From: Pseudanabaena mucicola FACHB-723
Lineage (GTDB): Bacteria > Cyanobacteriota > Cyanobacteriia > Pseudanabaenales > Pseudanabaenaceae
Direction: 5' to 3'
Length of the DNA: 55,358 nt
Assembly (NCBI RefSeq): GCF_014696385.1
Contig: NZ_JACJQB010000024.1
Location: forward strand, 1 to 55,358
In this document: piece after piece, positions 27,608-37,437 of the stretch
How positions within the stretch are numbered: the first letter of the stretch is position 1
Layout: each line of letters opens with the position of its first letter
Made by a program: the position numbers and the translations under genes
Notes under the pieces: model-generated
The model's database searches: none
Told to the model about the DNA's origin: nothing
Seen by the model: the letters and a program-made list of their open reading frames with translations, nothing else

Positions 27608-28219
27608 CTAAACAACTTTTTGCATTTTTCTATCATGTTGGGCATCTCGAATAATACTGATTCCACCCCAAACAACTAGACTGGCGATGCCCAAGCCAAC
27701 AATCAAATCAGGAAATCGAGAATTGAACAGAGTTACGAGAAACCCTGCAATCATCACACTAAAATTTGCGATGACATCATTTTGAGTAAAGATCCAACTT
27801 GCTCGCATATGTACCTCGCCGCGACGGTGCTTTGAGAGCAGATACAAGCCATAACTATTCACAATCAGGGACAAGAGCGCCGTTGCCATCATCCAGCCAG
27901 ATTCTGGCGAACTGCCCCACACAAACCGTCTAATCACATCGACAACAACCATCATCGCTGATGTGATTTGAAAAATGCCACTTAGGGTCGCTGCACGATT
28001 CTTGTCGCGTGCTGATTTGCCCACTGCATAAAGCGAAATCATGTACACCGAGGCATCTGCAAGCATATCTAATGAGTCGGCAACTAGGGCAGTAGAATTC
28101 GCGATTATTCCTGCCACGATTCCCACCACAAACATTAACCCATTAAGCAGCAATAGAATCCGCAGTGTTTTACGCTCTGCTGCATTCTTGGCTTCCATGT
28201 GACATCCACAGTCTGACAT
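27608..28219 (-). CDS. Cation diffusion facilitator (CDF) family efflux protein
   Basis: A membrane protein of about 203 aa with the CDF core: six hydrophobic segments, the metal-site pattern ALVADSLDMLADA in helix two and FTQNDVIANF in helix five. The usual cytoplasmic C-terminal dimer domain (about 80 aa) is missing, so it is the short form. The N-terminus (MSDCGCHME) carries two Cys and a His that could bind metal. AGGAAG lies four bases before ATG 28219. Likely exports zinc, cobalt or a similar divalent cation; specificity cannot be read with confidence. Confidence 0.83.
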   Translation of the reverse strand: MSDCGCHMEAKNAAERKTLRILLLLNGLMFVVGIVAGIIANSTALVADSLDMLADASVYMISLYAVGKSARDKNRAATLSGIFQITSAMMVVVDVIRRFVWGSSPESGWMMATALLSLIVNSYGLYLLSKHRRGEVHMRASWIFTQNDVIANFSVMIAGFLVTLFNSRFPDLIVGLGIASLVVWGGISIIRDAQHDRKMQKVV

Positions 28220-28557
28220 TGTGCTTCCTAAATTCACTGATCAATTATTGTTATTAATTCTTTGAGCAATTGTCGTGGTTGCACACATTCATTTTGCGAT
28301 CGCACTTACAGCACACTATTCCCAAAGCTCAAACCCAGAAATCGACATTTTTTGCATACGCTCCATGGAGTTACGATTTAACCAATCAGTGCTTTTCAAA
28401 CAATCTCTAACGAGCTAAGCGCAATTAAAAATCAGAACGAAAACCATAGCACAAGGGCAAAGTGCGCCATGGTTTTCGTCTAACCATTATTAGATTCACT
28501 AAAAAATACTAGAATGAGTTTCTTAGAGTCACTTTGTTAGCTTAGGGTATAGATCCA
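28220..28557. other. Divergent intergenic region between CDF gene and metH
   Basis: 338 bases with the two promoters. An inverted repeat of 11 bp (28438-28448 with 28469-28479) can form a hairpin 79 bases before metH and might act in its 5' leader. I looked for a cobalamin or SAM riboswitch (B12 box GCCACTG, SAM-I core) and saw neither. A TATAGAT-like hexamer just before the metH start could be part of a promoter. No open frame stands out. Confidence 0.5.
28438..28479 (+). repeat. Hairpin in the metH upstream region
   Basis: ACGAAAACCAT at 28438-28448 is complementary to 28469-28479, and the spacer can pair further (GCAC with GTGC). No T run follows. It may be a leader structure for metH or a remnant of a dispersed repeat. 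Confidence 0.45.
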
Positions 28558-31500
28558 ATGACCAGCCTGTTTCTGGAACGTCTTCATAGCAGCGATTGCC
28601 CTGTCATTGTTTTTGATGGTGCAATGGGTACAAACTTGCAAGTACAAAACCTCACTGCCGAGGACTTTGGCGGCGCAGAGTATGAGGGTTGCAACGAGTA
28701 TCTAGTGATCACTAAACCCGAAGCAGTCGCCAAAGTGCATCGTGACTTTCTTGCTGCAGGAGCCGATGTCATTGAGACGGACACCTTTGGCGGTACATCG
28801 ATTGTTTTAGCTGAATATGACCTCGGCCACATGGCTTATGAGCTTAGTAAGAAAGCTACCGAGTTAGCCAAATCCGTCGCTGCCGAATTTTCTACACCAG
28901 AAAAACCGCGTTTTGTCGCTGGCTCGATTGGTCCAACCACAAAGTTACCCACCTTGCTCCATATTGATTTCGATCATATGAAGCAGTCCTTTATCGAGCA
29001 GATCGAAGGTTTATACGATGGCGGCGCAGATTTGCTGTTGGTCGAGACTTGTCAGGACGTGCTGCAAATTAAGGTGGCTCTAAATGCGATCGCAGAATTT
29101 TTTGAAAAGAAAGCCGCCGAAGGCAAGCCACGCATCCCCATCATGGTATCGGTAACGATGGAAACCACTGGCACAATGCTAGTTGGCTCCGATATTTCGG
29201 CAGTGGTCACGATTTTAGAACCCTATCCCATCGATGTATTGGGTCTCAACTGTGCCACTGGCCCCGACTTAATGAAGGAGCATATGCAGTATTTGAGTCA
29301 ACACTCGCCCTTTGTCGTGTCCTGTGTCCCCAATGCTGGTTTGCCTGAGAATGTGGGTGGACATGCTTTTTATCGTCTGACTCCCGATGATTTACGGGTA
29401 CATTTGCAACACTTTGTCGAAGATTTAGGAGTACAGGTTATTGGTGGCTGCTGTGGGACTACTCCTGCTCACATCAAGGCGCTGGCAGATGTGGCAAAAA
29501 CTCTTAAACCCAAACAGAGAAACCCTGTTGTTGTACCTTCAGCAGCTTCCATTTATAGTTCTCAACCCTATATTCAAGACAACTCTTTCCTGATTGTGGG
29601 GGAAAGACTTAATGCTAGTGGCTCTAAGAAAACTCGCGATTTACTCAATGCTGAGGATTGGGATGGGCTAGTTGCGATCGCAAGATCACAGGTCAAAGAG
29701 GGCGCACATATCCTTGATGTGAACGTGGACTATGTAGGACGCGATGGCGTACGCGATATGCACGAATTAGTGTCTCGTCTTGTCACTAATGTCACTCTGC
29801 CTTTAATGCTCGACTCCACCGAATGGGAAAAAATGGAGGCGGGGCTGAAGGTGGCAGGAGGTAAATGTATTCTCAATTCCACCAACTACGAGGATGGAGA
29901 AGAGCGTTTTTGTAAAGTCGTCAAACTAGCTAAACAATATGGCGCAGGTATCGTTATCGGCACAATTGATGAAGATGGCATGGCGCGGACAGCAGACAAA
30001 AAGTTTGAAATTGCTTCCCGTGCTTACAAACAAGCTACCGAAGAATTGGGAATGCCTGCCAGTGAAATTTTCTTTGATACTCTGGCACTACCTATTTCTA
30101 CAGGAATTGCTGAAGATCGGCAAAATGCGGCGGCGACCATTGAATCAATTCGGCGCATCAAAGCCGCCATGCCTGAAACCCATGTACTGCTAGGTGTCTC
30201 CAATGTTTCATTTGGCTTGAATCCCGCATCCCGTGTGGTGCTTAACTCTGTATTTCTCCATGAAGCGATGAAGGTGGGCATGGACTCATCGATTGTTCAT
30301 GCGAGTAAAATTGTGCCGCTCAATCGGATTCCAGAGCGGGAATTGGAAGTGGCGCGGCAGTTGATTTTTGATCAGCGCAAATTTGATGGTGATATTTGTA
30401 CTTACGATCCGCTTGGCGAGTTTACGAAACTATTTGAAGGAGTATCTGCCAAGCGCATCAAGGTTGTGGATGAGAATATCTCCATTGAAGAGAAACTGAA
30501 AAATCATATTATCGATGGCGATCGCATTGGTTTAGATGATGCACTTACGGAAGCTCTGAAAACTCACGAACCACTGACGATCATTAATCAATTCCTGCTG
30601 GATGGCATGAAAGTAGTGGGCGATCTATTTGGCTCAGGACAGATGCAACTTCCCTTTGTATTGCAATCCGCCGAAACCATGAAATCAGCAGTTGCTTTCC
30701 TTGAGAAGTTCATGGAAAAAGAAGAAGGCGCAAATAAAGGTGTGTTCCTGATTGCCACAGTTAAGGGCGATGTCCATGATATTGGTAAAAATCTTGTCGA
30801 TATCATTCTCTCTAACAATGGCTACAAAGTCGTCAATATCGGCATCAAGCAATCGGTGGAGAATATTATCAAAGCCTATGAAGAATGCAAAGCCGACTGC
30901 ATTGCCATGAGTGGCTTGTTGGTCAAGTCCACAGCGTTTATGAAAGATAACCTGCAAGAGTTTAACAATCGCGGCATTACAGTCCCCGTGATCCTCGGTG
31001 GTGCGGCTCTGACCCCAAAATTTGTCTATACCGATTGCCAAAATGTCTATAAAGGCAAGGTGATCTATGGCAAGGATGCTTTCTCTGACCTCAACTTTAT
31101 GGACAAATATATGCCCGCCAAGGCTGAGGGTAAGTGGGAAAATTCTCAGGGATTCCTTGATGAAGAACTTGCTGTTGATTTGGCAGTAGCTGCGAGTGAT
31201 GGTGGCATGACTGTGGCGGAAGAAAAAGCCAAACAAGAAGCATTGCTTGCCGAGCGATATCTGGATATTGTGCGTTCTGAAGCGGTTGACACGAATATTC
31301 CCCGTCCTACGCCACCTTTCTGGGGAACGAAGATTTTGCAAGCAGAAGAGATTCCCTACGAGGAGTTGTTCTGGAATTTAGATATGCAAGCTTTGATTGC
31401 GGGACAGTGGCAATTCCGCAAACCACAGGAGCAGTCTCGCGAGGAATATGATGCTTTCTTGCAAGAAAAGGTTTATCCAGTATTAGAAATTTGGAAAGAG

Positions 31501-32124
31501 CGGATCATTAATGAAAAACTGCTCGCACCAACTTCGGTATATGGCTATTTCCCTGTGTTAGCGGAAGGAAACACGGTTTATGTCTATGATGCTAACGATA
31601 TTGCTAGCATTAACGCGAATTCACAGCCGATTAGCTCCTTTGTATTTCCACGTCAAAAATCGCTACGTCGCCTTTGTATTGCCGATTTCTTTTCACCAAA
31701 AGAGTCGGGAATCATTGATGTTTTACCATTGCAAGCGGTGACGGTTGGTCACATCGCGACAGAGTTTGCACAGGGTCTATTTAAGGCGAATCAATATACT
31801 GATTATCTCTATTTCCATGGACTTGCAGTGCAGATGGCAGAAGCGGTTGCCGAGTGGACACATACGCGCATTCGTCGTGAGTTAGGCTTTGGTGCAGAAG
31901 ATCCCAATAATATCCGTGATATTCTTGCCCAGCGCTATCACGGCTCTCGCTATAGTTTTGGCTATCCCGCCTGTCCAAATATGCAGGATCAGTACAGGCT
32001 TCTAGATTTGCTAGATGCGAAAAGAGTTGGGTTAGAGATGGATGAGAGCGAACAACTCTATCCTGAACAGTCAACTACTGCGTTGATTGTGCATCATCCG
32101 ATCGCTAAGTATTTCAGTGCTTAA
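28558..32124 (+). CDS. metH: Cobalamin-dependent methionine synthase
   Basis: 1188 aa, full length. Order of domains: homocysteine-binding with the zinc cysteines (LGLNCATGP near 225; GGCCGTTP near 297), pterin-binding barrel (about 340-610, with [11 protein letters not shown]), B12 cap and Rossmann domain with the axial His in DVHDIGKN near 739, and the SAM-binding reactivation domain (about 900-1188; [10 protein letters not shown]). It transfers the methyl of 5-methyl-THF to homocysteine in the cytoplasm; metF upstream in the window supplies the methyl donor. Confidence 0.97.
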   Translation: MTSLFLERLHSSDCPVIVFDGAMGTNLQVQNLTAEDFGGAEYEGCNEYLVITKPEAVAKVHRDFLAAGADVIETDTFGGTSIVLAEYDLGHMAYELSKKATELAKSVAAEFSTPEKPRFVAGSIGPTTKLPTLLHIDFDHMKQSFIEQIEGLYDGGADLLLVETCQDVLQIKVALNAIAEFFEKKAAEGKPRIPIMVSVTMETTGTMLVGSDISAVVTILEPYPIDVLGLNCATGPDLMKEHMQYLSQHSPFVVSCVPNAGLPENVGGHAFYRLTPDDLRVHLQHFVEDLGVQVIGGCCGTTPAHIKALADVAKTLKPKQRNPVVVPSAASIYSSQPYIQDNSFLIVGERLNASGSKKTRDLLNAEDWDGLVAIARSQVKEGAHILDVNVDYVGRDGVRDMHELVSRLVTNVTLPLMLDSTEWEKMEAGLKVAGGKCILNSTNYEDGEERFCKVVKLAKQYGAGIVIGTIDEDGMARTADKKFEIASRAYKQATEELGMPASEIFFDTLALPISTGIAEDRQNAAATIESIRRIKAAMPETHVLLGVSNVSFGLNPASRVVLNSVFLHEAMKVGMDSSIVHASKIVPLNRIPERELEVARQLIFDQRKFDGDICTYDPLGEFTKLFEGVSAKRIKVVDENISIEEKLKNHIIDGDRIGLDDALTEALKTHEPLTIINQFLLDGMKVVGDLFGSGQMQLPFVLQSAETMKSAVAFLEKFMEKEEGANKGVFLIATVKGDVHDIGKNLVDIILSNNGYKVVNIGIKQSVENIIKAYEECKADCIAMSGLLVKSTAFMKDNLQEFNNRGITVPVILGGAALTPKFVYTDCQNVYKGKVIYGKDAFSDLNFMDKYMPAKAEGKWENSQGFLDEELAVDLAVAASDGGMTVAEEKAKQEALLAERYLDIVRSEAVDTNIPRPTPPFWGTKILQAEEIPYEELFWNLDMQALIAGQWQFRKPQEQSREEYDAFLQEKVYPVLEIWKERIINEKLLAPTSVYGYFPVLAEGNTVYVYDANDIASINANSQPISSFVFPRQKSLRRLCIADFFSPKESGIIDVLPLQAVTVGHIATEFAQGLFKANQYTDYLYFHGLAVQMAEAVAEWTHTRIRRELGFGAEDPNNIRDILAQRYHGSRYSFGYPACPNMQDQYRLLDLLDAKRVGLEMDESEQLYPEQSTTALIVHHPIAKYFSA

Positions 32125-32141
32125 ACAATTGGTATTCAATT

Positions 32142-33224
32142 ATGTTGAAATCCCTCAAAATTGAAAACTTCCGTTGCTTCCCATCCTTTGAGATGGGACA
32201 ACTAGGGAGGTTAAATCTCATTGTTGGTACTAACAACAGTGGCAAAACTTCTATTTTAGAAGCAATTCAATTACTAATCTCTCAATCTAATCTTGAAGTA
32301 TTGCAAATATTAAAGAATATTATGGTTGAGAGAGGTGAATATATCAGTGATGATAGTGGAAATAGAGAATTAGATATCCGCCATATATTTTGTGGTCACG
32401 AACTTTCTACAGGCTGTAAATTTTCAATAACTGGCAAACAGGAAAGAGATTTAGCAGAAATATCTATGGCGATAGAGAATAATCCTGAAAAATCTAACCT
32501 CTTATCAGAGTGGTCTGCACAAATATTATCTATTAGTCGTTCAGGAAAAAGGGATGAACCTGATAAAATACCATTATCCATTAACGAAGCAATTCCCATT
32601 GATTACACAAGAAGTAGTATTCGTAGATTGCCAAAAGATACTGAAGTTAAAGTGCAATTTGTATCTTCATCATCACTGATGCCAGAGCGAATGATTGATT
32701 TATTTGATCGAGTAGTTTTAACTCCGTCTGAAGATCTAGTTATAGAGGCACTTCAGACAATAGAAAAAAATATTAAGAGAATTGCAACTAACAAAACTAA
32801 CAAGTTGATCAGATATAGAGAATCTCGTGTTGGATTTTTTGTTTTGTTGTCTAATAACAGTCAACGCATACCAATTGGTAGCATGGGTGATGGGATGTGG
32901 CGAATGTTGGGGCTTGCTTTAGCAATTGTAAATGCGAAAGATGGAGTTTTGTTAGTTGATGAAATTGATACAGGGTTACACTTCACAGTGATGTCTGATA
33001 TGTGGAAAATGCTCTGGGAAACCGCAAAACGCCTTAACGTGCAGATTTTTGCGACTACCCATAGCAATGACTGCTGGACGAGTTTAGCGGATATCGCCAA
33101 TGCAGAAAATCCTAGTGAAGATGGGATTACGATCCACAGGATCGAGAAAGGGAAACCTCATAGTATTGTCTTTACTGAGCGTCAAATTGTGATCGCAGCC
33201 GAGCGTCATATTGAGGTGCGGTAG
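32142..33224 (+). CDS. AAA family ATPase, OLD/PARIS AriA-like
   Basis: A 360-aa SMC/ABC-type ATPase. It begins LKSLKIENFRCF and has Walker A GTNNSGKTS at about 29-37, an ABC-like signature region (IPIGSMGDGMWRMLGLAL) near 245-262, Walker B VLLVDEIDTGLH near 268-279 and the switch His in FATTHSND near 305. There is no TOPRIM domain in the same chain; it is instead encoded by the next gene three bases on. This split layout resembles AriA-AriB of PARIS and other two-gene OLD relatives. It starts 17 bases after metH, so it may be read through from metH. Confidence 0.75.
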   Translation: MLKSLKIENFRCFPSFEMGQLGRLNLIVGTNNSGKTSILEAIQLLISQSNLEVLQILKNIMVERGEYISDDSGNRELDIRHIFCGHELSTGCKFSITGKQERDLAEISMAIENNPEKSNLLSEWSAQILSISRSGKRDEPDKIPLSINEAIPIDYTRSSIRRLPKDTEVKVQFVSSSSLMPERMIDLFDRVVLTPSEDLVIEALQTIEKNIKRIATNKTNKLIRYRESRVGFFVLLSNNSQRIPIGSMGDGMWRMLGLALAIVNAKDGVLLVDEIDTGLHFTVMSDMWKMLWETAKRLNVQIFATTHSNDCWTSLADIANAENPSEDGITIHRIEKGKPHSIVFTERQIVIAAERHIEVR

Positions 33225-33227
33225 TCC

Positions 33228-33878
33228 ATGAAAGAAAAAGTGTTATTGGTTGAAGGAAAAGATGAAAAGCTTGTGATTCCAGAATTGATGAAGGCAAATG
33301 GTGTAGATTGTGGTTCTCAAGAATCTCCTATTGTTTTTATTGATGATCAAAATGGTTTCGATAATATAGTTAAACCAGATGTAATTGCTACAGAGCTTCT
33401 CGCATCTGGACTGGTTGCCATTGGCATTATATTTGATGCCGATGAAAAGCCAAAGAAGGATCGTTGGCGCAGTGTTAGAAATATTTGTCTAAAAATAGAA
33501 AATATGCCCAATTTGCCTGAAGAACTTCCAGAAGAAGGGCTGATTGTGGATATGCTAAATGGAATTAAGTTTGGGATTTGGATGATGCCTGACAATAAGA
33601 TGCGTGGTATGTTAGAAACCTTTTTGGCTGACATCATTTCTGAGGAAAATCAAGAAATATGGGAGTTCGCAAAACAATCTGTCAATGAAGCAAAAATTAG
33701 GGGTGCAAAAATCAAGCCTAACCACATTGACAAAGCCAATATTTATACTTGGTTAGCTTGGCAAGAGAAACCAGCACAACAAATTGGAATAGCAGTCAAG
33801 AAGAAAACAATTTTTGATCCAAACCATCCCAATGCTCAGAAATTTGTGCAATGGTTTAGGACGTTGTATGAACTGTAA
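33228..33878 (+). CDS. TOPRIM-fold protein (DUF3226-like), partner of the AAA ATPase
   Basis: A 216-aa protein with a TOPRIM pattern: VLLVEGKDEK at the N-terminus (E9, G10, D12) and a DxD-like site, GIIFDADEK near residues 66-73. These acids bind magnesium in OLD-type nucleases and are all present. The rest fits the DUF3226 family, which I recall being paired with AAA ATPases. Three bases separate it from the ATPase gene, so the two are made together. A nuclease or effector role in a defence module is an inference; the family has no function I can name. Confidence 0.7.
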   Translation: MKEKVLLVEGKDEKLVIPELMKANGVDCGSQESPIVFIDDQNGFDNIVKPDVIATELLASGLVAIGIIFDADEKPKKDRWRSVRNICLKIENMPNLPEELPEEGLIVDMLNGIKFGIWMMPDNKMRGMLETFLADIISEENQEIWEFAKQSVNEAKIRGAKIKPNHIDKANIYTWLAWQEKPAQQIGIAVKKKTIFDPNHPNAQKFVQWFRTLYEL

Positions 33879-33974
33879 GCGATCGCAATCTCCCCCCGAT
33901 TTATCCCCATTTTAACCTCAGTTTCCCAACTACAACACAGCTAGGTTGATGTTGTTGTTAATCGAAAAGTGGTT

Positions 33975-35312
33975 ATGACTAGCAAACTATTTAGGCTACC
34001 CAGTTGGGATACTGAGGTTTTAGAGCGAAGTCTGTATACGCCTATTGACTCGCAACACCGTTATGCACTGATCTCGGTACATGGCGATCCTTCTGCTCAA
34101 CTTGGTAAGGATGGAGCAGGTGGTCAAAATCTTTATGTGAAATCTCTAGGTTTTGCCTTGGCAAAGCGAGGCTGTCAGGTTGATATGTTTACCCGTCGGG
34201 AAGATCCCCAGCAGCCTCAAATTATTCAACATGCTAATGGATGCCGCACCATTCGCCTCACTGCTGGCCCAACTAAATTTATTCACCGTGATGAATTGTT
34301 TCCCTACTTACCTGAATTTGTGGAAGCATGGCTAGATTTTCAGAAACAATCTGGACTGAATTATGACATCATCCATTCTAATTATTGGCTATCGGGATGG
34401 GTGGGAATGCAACTGCGATCGCAATTGAGTATTCCCCAAGTGCATACCTATCACTCGGTGGGTGCAGTGAAGTATCGAGCCATGAATGCTGTCCCAGAGA
34501 TTGCCCTGTCACGCTTGGGTGTGGAATGGGCTTGTTTAGAGCAAACTGACTGTGTGATTGCCACTAGCCAACAAGAGCAGCATGATTTACGGGAATTAGT
34601 ATCTCAGCATGGTGAGATTAAAATCATTCCTTGTAGCGTGGATATTGAGCATTTTTCTGGCGTGGACAAGGCTTCGGCGCGGAAACAATTAGGGATTGCG
34701 GCGGAGCAGAAGGTGATCCTGTATGTGGGTCGCTTTGATGAACGCAAAGGCATCGAAACTTTGGTCAGAGCTTGCGCTCAATTGCCTAAGCCTTTGAAGG
34801 ATCAATATCAACTGTATTTGGTCGGTGGTAGTCGCAAGGGTGGCGTTGATACGGAAGAGGAACAACGAATTCGTGGTTTGGTTAAGGATCTAGGCTTAGA
34901 TGCGATCGCAAGTTTTGTTGGTGCAATCGATCAATCAGAACTGCCTCCCTACTATGCAATGGCGGATATATGTGTTGTGCCTAGCTACTATGAACCATTT
35001 GGATTGGTTGCCATTGAGGCGATGGCGGCAGGAACGCCTGTCATTGCTAGTCGAGTTGGTGGCTTGCAAGAAACGGTCAAAGATGGTGAAACGGGGCTGT
35101 TAGTGCCAATTCGTGCTCCTGAAGCATTGTCAACTGCGATCGCAAAACTATTAACAGAGCCACAAACCGTTAAAGCCATGGGTCGCGCAGGTTACCAGCG
35201 AGTGCATTCTCACTATAGCCAAGATGCCGTTGCGGGCAAAATTCATCATTTGTATGAGTCATTAATTGCTAAAAACATGAGAAAAAAAACACAATCTGCG
35301 ATCGCAGCTTAG
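33975..35312 (+). CDS. GT4 glycosyltransferase, sucrose-phosphate-synthase-like
   Basis: A GT-B enzyme of about 445 aa starting at ATG 33975 (a GTG at 33969 is less likely). The N-terminal half has ALISVHGDPSAQLGKDGAGGQNLYV and CRTIRLTAGPTKFIHRDELF, the pattern of cyanobacterial minimal sucrose-phosphate synthases. The C-terminal half holds VGRFDERKGIETL and EPFGLVAIEAMAAG (E-x7-E) for the NDP-sugar. The family predicts transfer of glucose to fructose-6-P, which would feed spp and susA at 17277-20478, but group 1 transferases vary in acceptor, so the function is probable and not certain. Confidence 0.72.
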   Translation: MTSKLFRLPSWDTEVLERSLYTPIDSQHRYALISVHGDPSAQLGKDGAGGQNLYVKSLGFALAKRGCQVDMFTRREDPQQPQIIQHANGCRTIRLTAGPTKFIHRDELFPYLPEFVEAWLDFQKQSGLNYDIIHSNYWLSGWVGMQLRSQLSIPQVHTYHSVGAVKYRAMNAVPEIALSRLGVEWACLEQTDCVIATSQQEQHDLRELVSQHGEIKIIPCSVDIEHFSGVDKASARKQLGIAAEQKVILYVGRFDERKGIETLVRACAQLPKPLKDQYQLYLVGGSRKGGVDTEEEQRIRGLVKDLGLDAIASFVGAIDQSELPPYYAMADICVVPSYYEPFGLVAIEAMAAGTPVIASRVGGLQETVKDGETGLLVPIRAPEALSTAIAKLLTEPQTVKAMGRAGYQRVHSHYSQDAVAGKIHHLYESLIAKNMRKKTQSAIAA

Positions 35313-35339
35313 CTGTAAGGCTTCAACCTAGCGTACAAC

Positions 35340-36704
35340 CTAACGAGGTTGAGGGATTTGGACGGTAAAGATCGATCCGCGCCCAACTTGGCTATCTACG
35401 GTGACTTGTCCCTGATGCAAATCCAGACAATGCTTTACCAGTGACAGCCCCAAGCCAGTGCCGACGATGTTTTTGACATTCGTGCCACGGCTGAATGGCT
35501 CAAATAAGGTGAGATGATCCTCTGGGGATATACCTATCCCTTCATCTTTGACTTGGAAGGTAATCATATCGACTTTACCATCAAGGATAAAGTCGATATG
35601 GCTACCTTCTGGTGAATATTTCAGCGCATTAGAGAGCAAATTACTTAATGCAGAATAGATCATCGCCTCGTCAAACCAGCCGTGGGTGCGATTGCCGATA
35701 TCGCTCAAGTTAATTACATGCTCCTGTTGATCACTGATCTGCATGTCTTCCACCAAATTTAAACAAAAGGATTGCAATTCCACCCACTTGGGCTGATATT
35801 CCAATTTTCCTGCATCGGCACGAGCAAGGGTGAGGATATCGGCGAACATTTGTTTCATTGCCTTTGCCGAGGACTCAATGCGAGTGAGACTGCGTAAACG
35901 CGATCGCTCAACCTGTTTGGGCAAAGTTTCTCTGAGTAATTGGGCTGAGCCTAAGATCACACTTAAGGGGGTCCGAAATTCATGGGATATAAGGGCTAAA
36001 AACTCCAATTTGAGTTCACTTAATTCCTTCTCTTGCGTCAACTTTTGCTGGATTCGTTCCGCTTCTTGGCGCTTTAACAATTGCTTATAGAGAATACAGT
36101 AAATACTCAAGAATATTGTGAAGCTAATCAAAGTACCAACGCTCTCAATCATCAAGCGGTACTGCATATAATCGCTAGATCTAGCAATCCAAATTTCTAA
36201 GGCATTTTCTTCTTCCGCTTTCATGGTGATCAACAATTGGCGAAGATTTTCGCGAGTTTCCCTACTAGCAATTACCACGGGATGATTGGTGGATAGAAAA
36301 TTTGGATTAAACAGAAATAGGATATTTGCGGTTTGCAATAGCCTTTGACGTTGCTCAATTAGCGATCGCAATTTTTGAAAGTGTTGACTTTGGGCGGGTT
36401 GACTGCCCAGATTTGCCTCAAGGGTATCAAGGTTGTTGCCTAATTTTGCGATCGCAAAATTGTAGCGTTCCAACTCAAAGTTTGTCCCAAAGAGCAAATA
36501 ACCGCGCCGACTAGATTCAGCTTCATTCAGGATTGCTTGAATCGCAGTCAGATTTTCTAGGTTAGAATAGTTTCTCTTAATTCGTTCTGTACTTCTAATA
36601 AGCTGAATCGCATTATGGTACGAAATCAAACTGATGATCCCCATGACTAAAAGGGCTGCACCTAAGCCAACCGCCGTTAGTTTCTTTTCTAAGTTCCATT
36701 TCAT
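35340..36704 (-). CDS. Sensor histidine kinase with CHASE3-like sensor domain
   Basis: A 454-aa membrane kinase. Helix one (about 10-28), an extracytoplasmic helical domain with the CHASE3 pattern (ILNEAESSRRGYLLFGTN), helix two near 178-205, then a coiled linker, the HisKA box HEFRTPLSVILGSAQLL (phospho-His near 239) and the ATPase boxes N (ALSNLLSNALKYSP), G1 (VKDEGIGISPED) and G2 (VGTGLGLSLV). All catalytic residues are intact. Its start is only three bases from that of the divergent response regulator, its obvious partner. Signal unknown. Confidence 0.92.
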   Translation of the reverse strand: MKWNLEKKLTAVGLGAALLVMGIISLISYHNAIQLIRSTERIKRNYSNLENLTAIQAILNEAESSRRGYLLFGTNFELERYNFAIAKLGNNLDTLEANLGSQPAQSQHFQKLRSLIEQRQRLLQTANILFLFNPNFLSTNHPVVIASRETRENLRQLLITMKAEEENALEIWIARSSDYMQYRLMIESVGTLISFTIFLSIYCILYKQLLKRQEAERIQQKLTQEKELSELKLEFLALISHEFRTPLSVILGSAQLLRETLPKQVERSRLRSLTRIESSAKAMKQMFADILTLARADAGKLEYQPKWVELQSFCLNLVEDMQISDQQEHVINLSDIGNRTHGWFDEAMIYSALSNLLSNALKYSPEGSHIDFILDGKVDMITFQVKDEGIGISPEDHLTLFEPFSRGTNVKNIVGTGLGLSLVKHCLDLHQGQVTVDSQVGRGSIFTVQIPQPR

Positions 36705-36707
36705 ATT

Positions 36708-37394
36708 ATGAGAATATTAGTTGTCGAAGACGATGTTCAGCTAGCAGATATGCTAACCGAAGCATTGACTAATCAGCAGTTTATTGTTGATGTTGCCAAT
36801 GATGGTGATATGGCATGGCATTGCTTAGAGACCTTAGAATACGATCTGATCATCTTGGACGTAACCCTGCCTAAAATCGATGGTTTGCGCCTATGCAATC
36901 AGTTGCGTGAAAGTAATTTACTCGACAATGCAAATAACCCAGTCCTCATGTTGACCGCAAGGGATACGAGCGCCGATAAGATTTTGGGACTAGATGCGGG
37001 AGCCGATGTCTATATGGTCAAACCCTTTGATATGGGGGAATTAATGGCACAGGTACGCGCCCTAATCCGTCGTGGTGGCAAGAGCAATATCTCGATGTTA
37101 TCTTGGGGGGGCTTATCTCTGAATAGTAGTACCTATGAAGTCACCTACGACGGTGAGCCGTTATCCCTGACTCCCAAGGAATATCAATTATTAGAATTAT
37201 TAGTCTCTAGTGGGCGTAGGGTTTTGAGTCGACCGGGCATCATTGAGCGGCTCTGGTCACTAGATGACCCACCGAGTGAAGAGGCGGTTAAGTCCCATAT
37301 TCGCAGTTTGCGTCAGAAATTTAGAGTCATCGGCGCACCTGATGATCTGATCGAGACCGTACATGGTTTGGGCTATCGGCTCAAGCAGTTTTAG
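36708..37394 (+). CDS. OmpR-family response regulator
   Basis: A 228-aa two-domain regulator. Receiver: acids in VVEDDVQ, phospho-Asp in IILDVTLPKIDG near residue 51, Thr in MLTARD and Lys in MVKPFD. Effector: winged helix with LTPKEYQLLELLV, then SHIRSLRQKF and VHGLGYRL. The start begins four bases from the divergent histidine kinase start, so the promoters of each gene must lie inside the coding region of the other or the transcripts are leaderless. Targets unknown; the MscS genes directly downstream are candidates. Confidence 0.93.
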   Translation: MRILVVEDDVQLADMLTEALTNQQFIVDVANDGDMAWHCLETLEYDLIILDVTLPKIDGLRLCNQLRESNLLDNANNPVLMLTARDTSADKILGLDAGADVYMVKPFDMGELMAQVRALIRRGGKSNISMLSWGGLSLNSSTYEVTYDGEPLSLTPKEYQLLELLVSSGRRVLSRPGIIERLWSLDDPPSEEAVKSHIRSLRQKFRVIGAPDDLIETVHGLGYRLKQF

Positions 37395-37437
37395 TTGCAC
37401 TGGATAATTTGTAAATAGCAGTCTGTAAAAATCAATT

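Noticed and set aside
28220-28557. Cobalamin or SAM riboswitch before metH
   Set aside because: No B12 box or SAM-I core was visible; only a simple hairpin is present.
30685-31341. Long minus-strand frame inside metH
   Set aside because: It is the antisense shadow of the B12-binding and following domains of a complete metH gene.
32142-33224. RecF or other DNA-repair identity for the AAA ATPase
   Set aside because: The N-terminal motif LKSLKIENFRCF is shared by many families, but length, signature region and the TOPRIM partner do not fit RecF.
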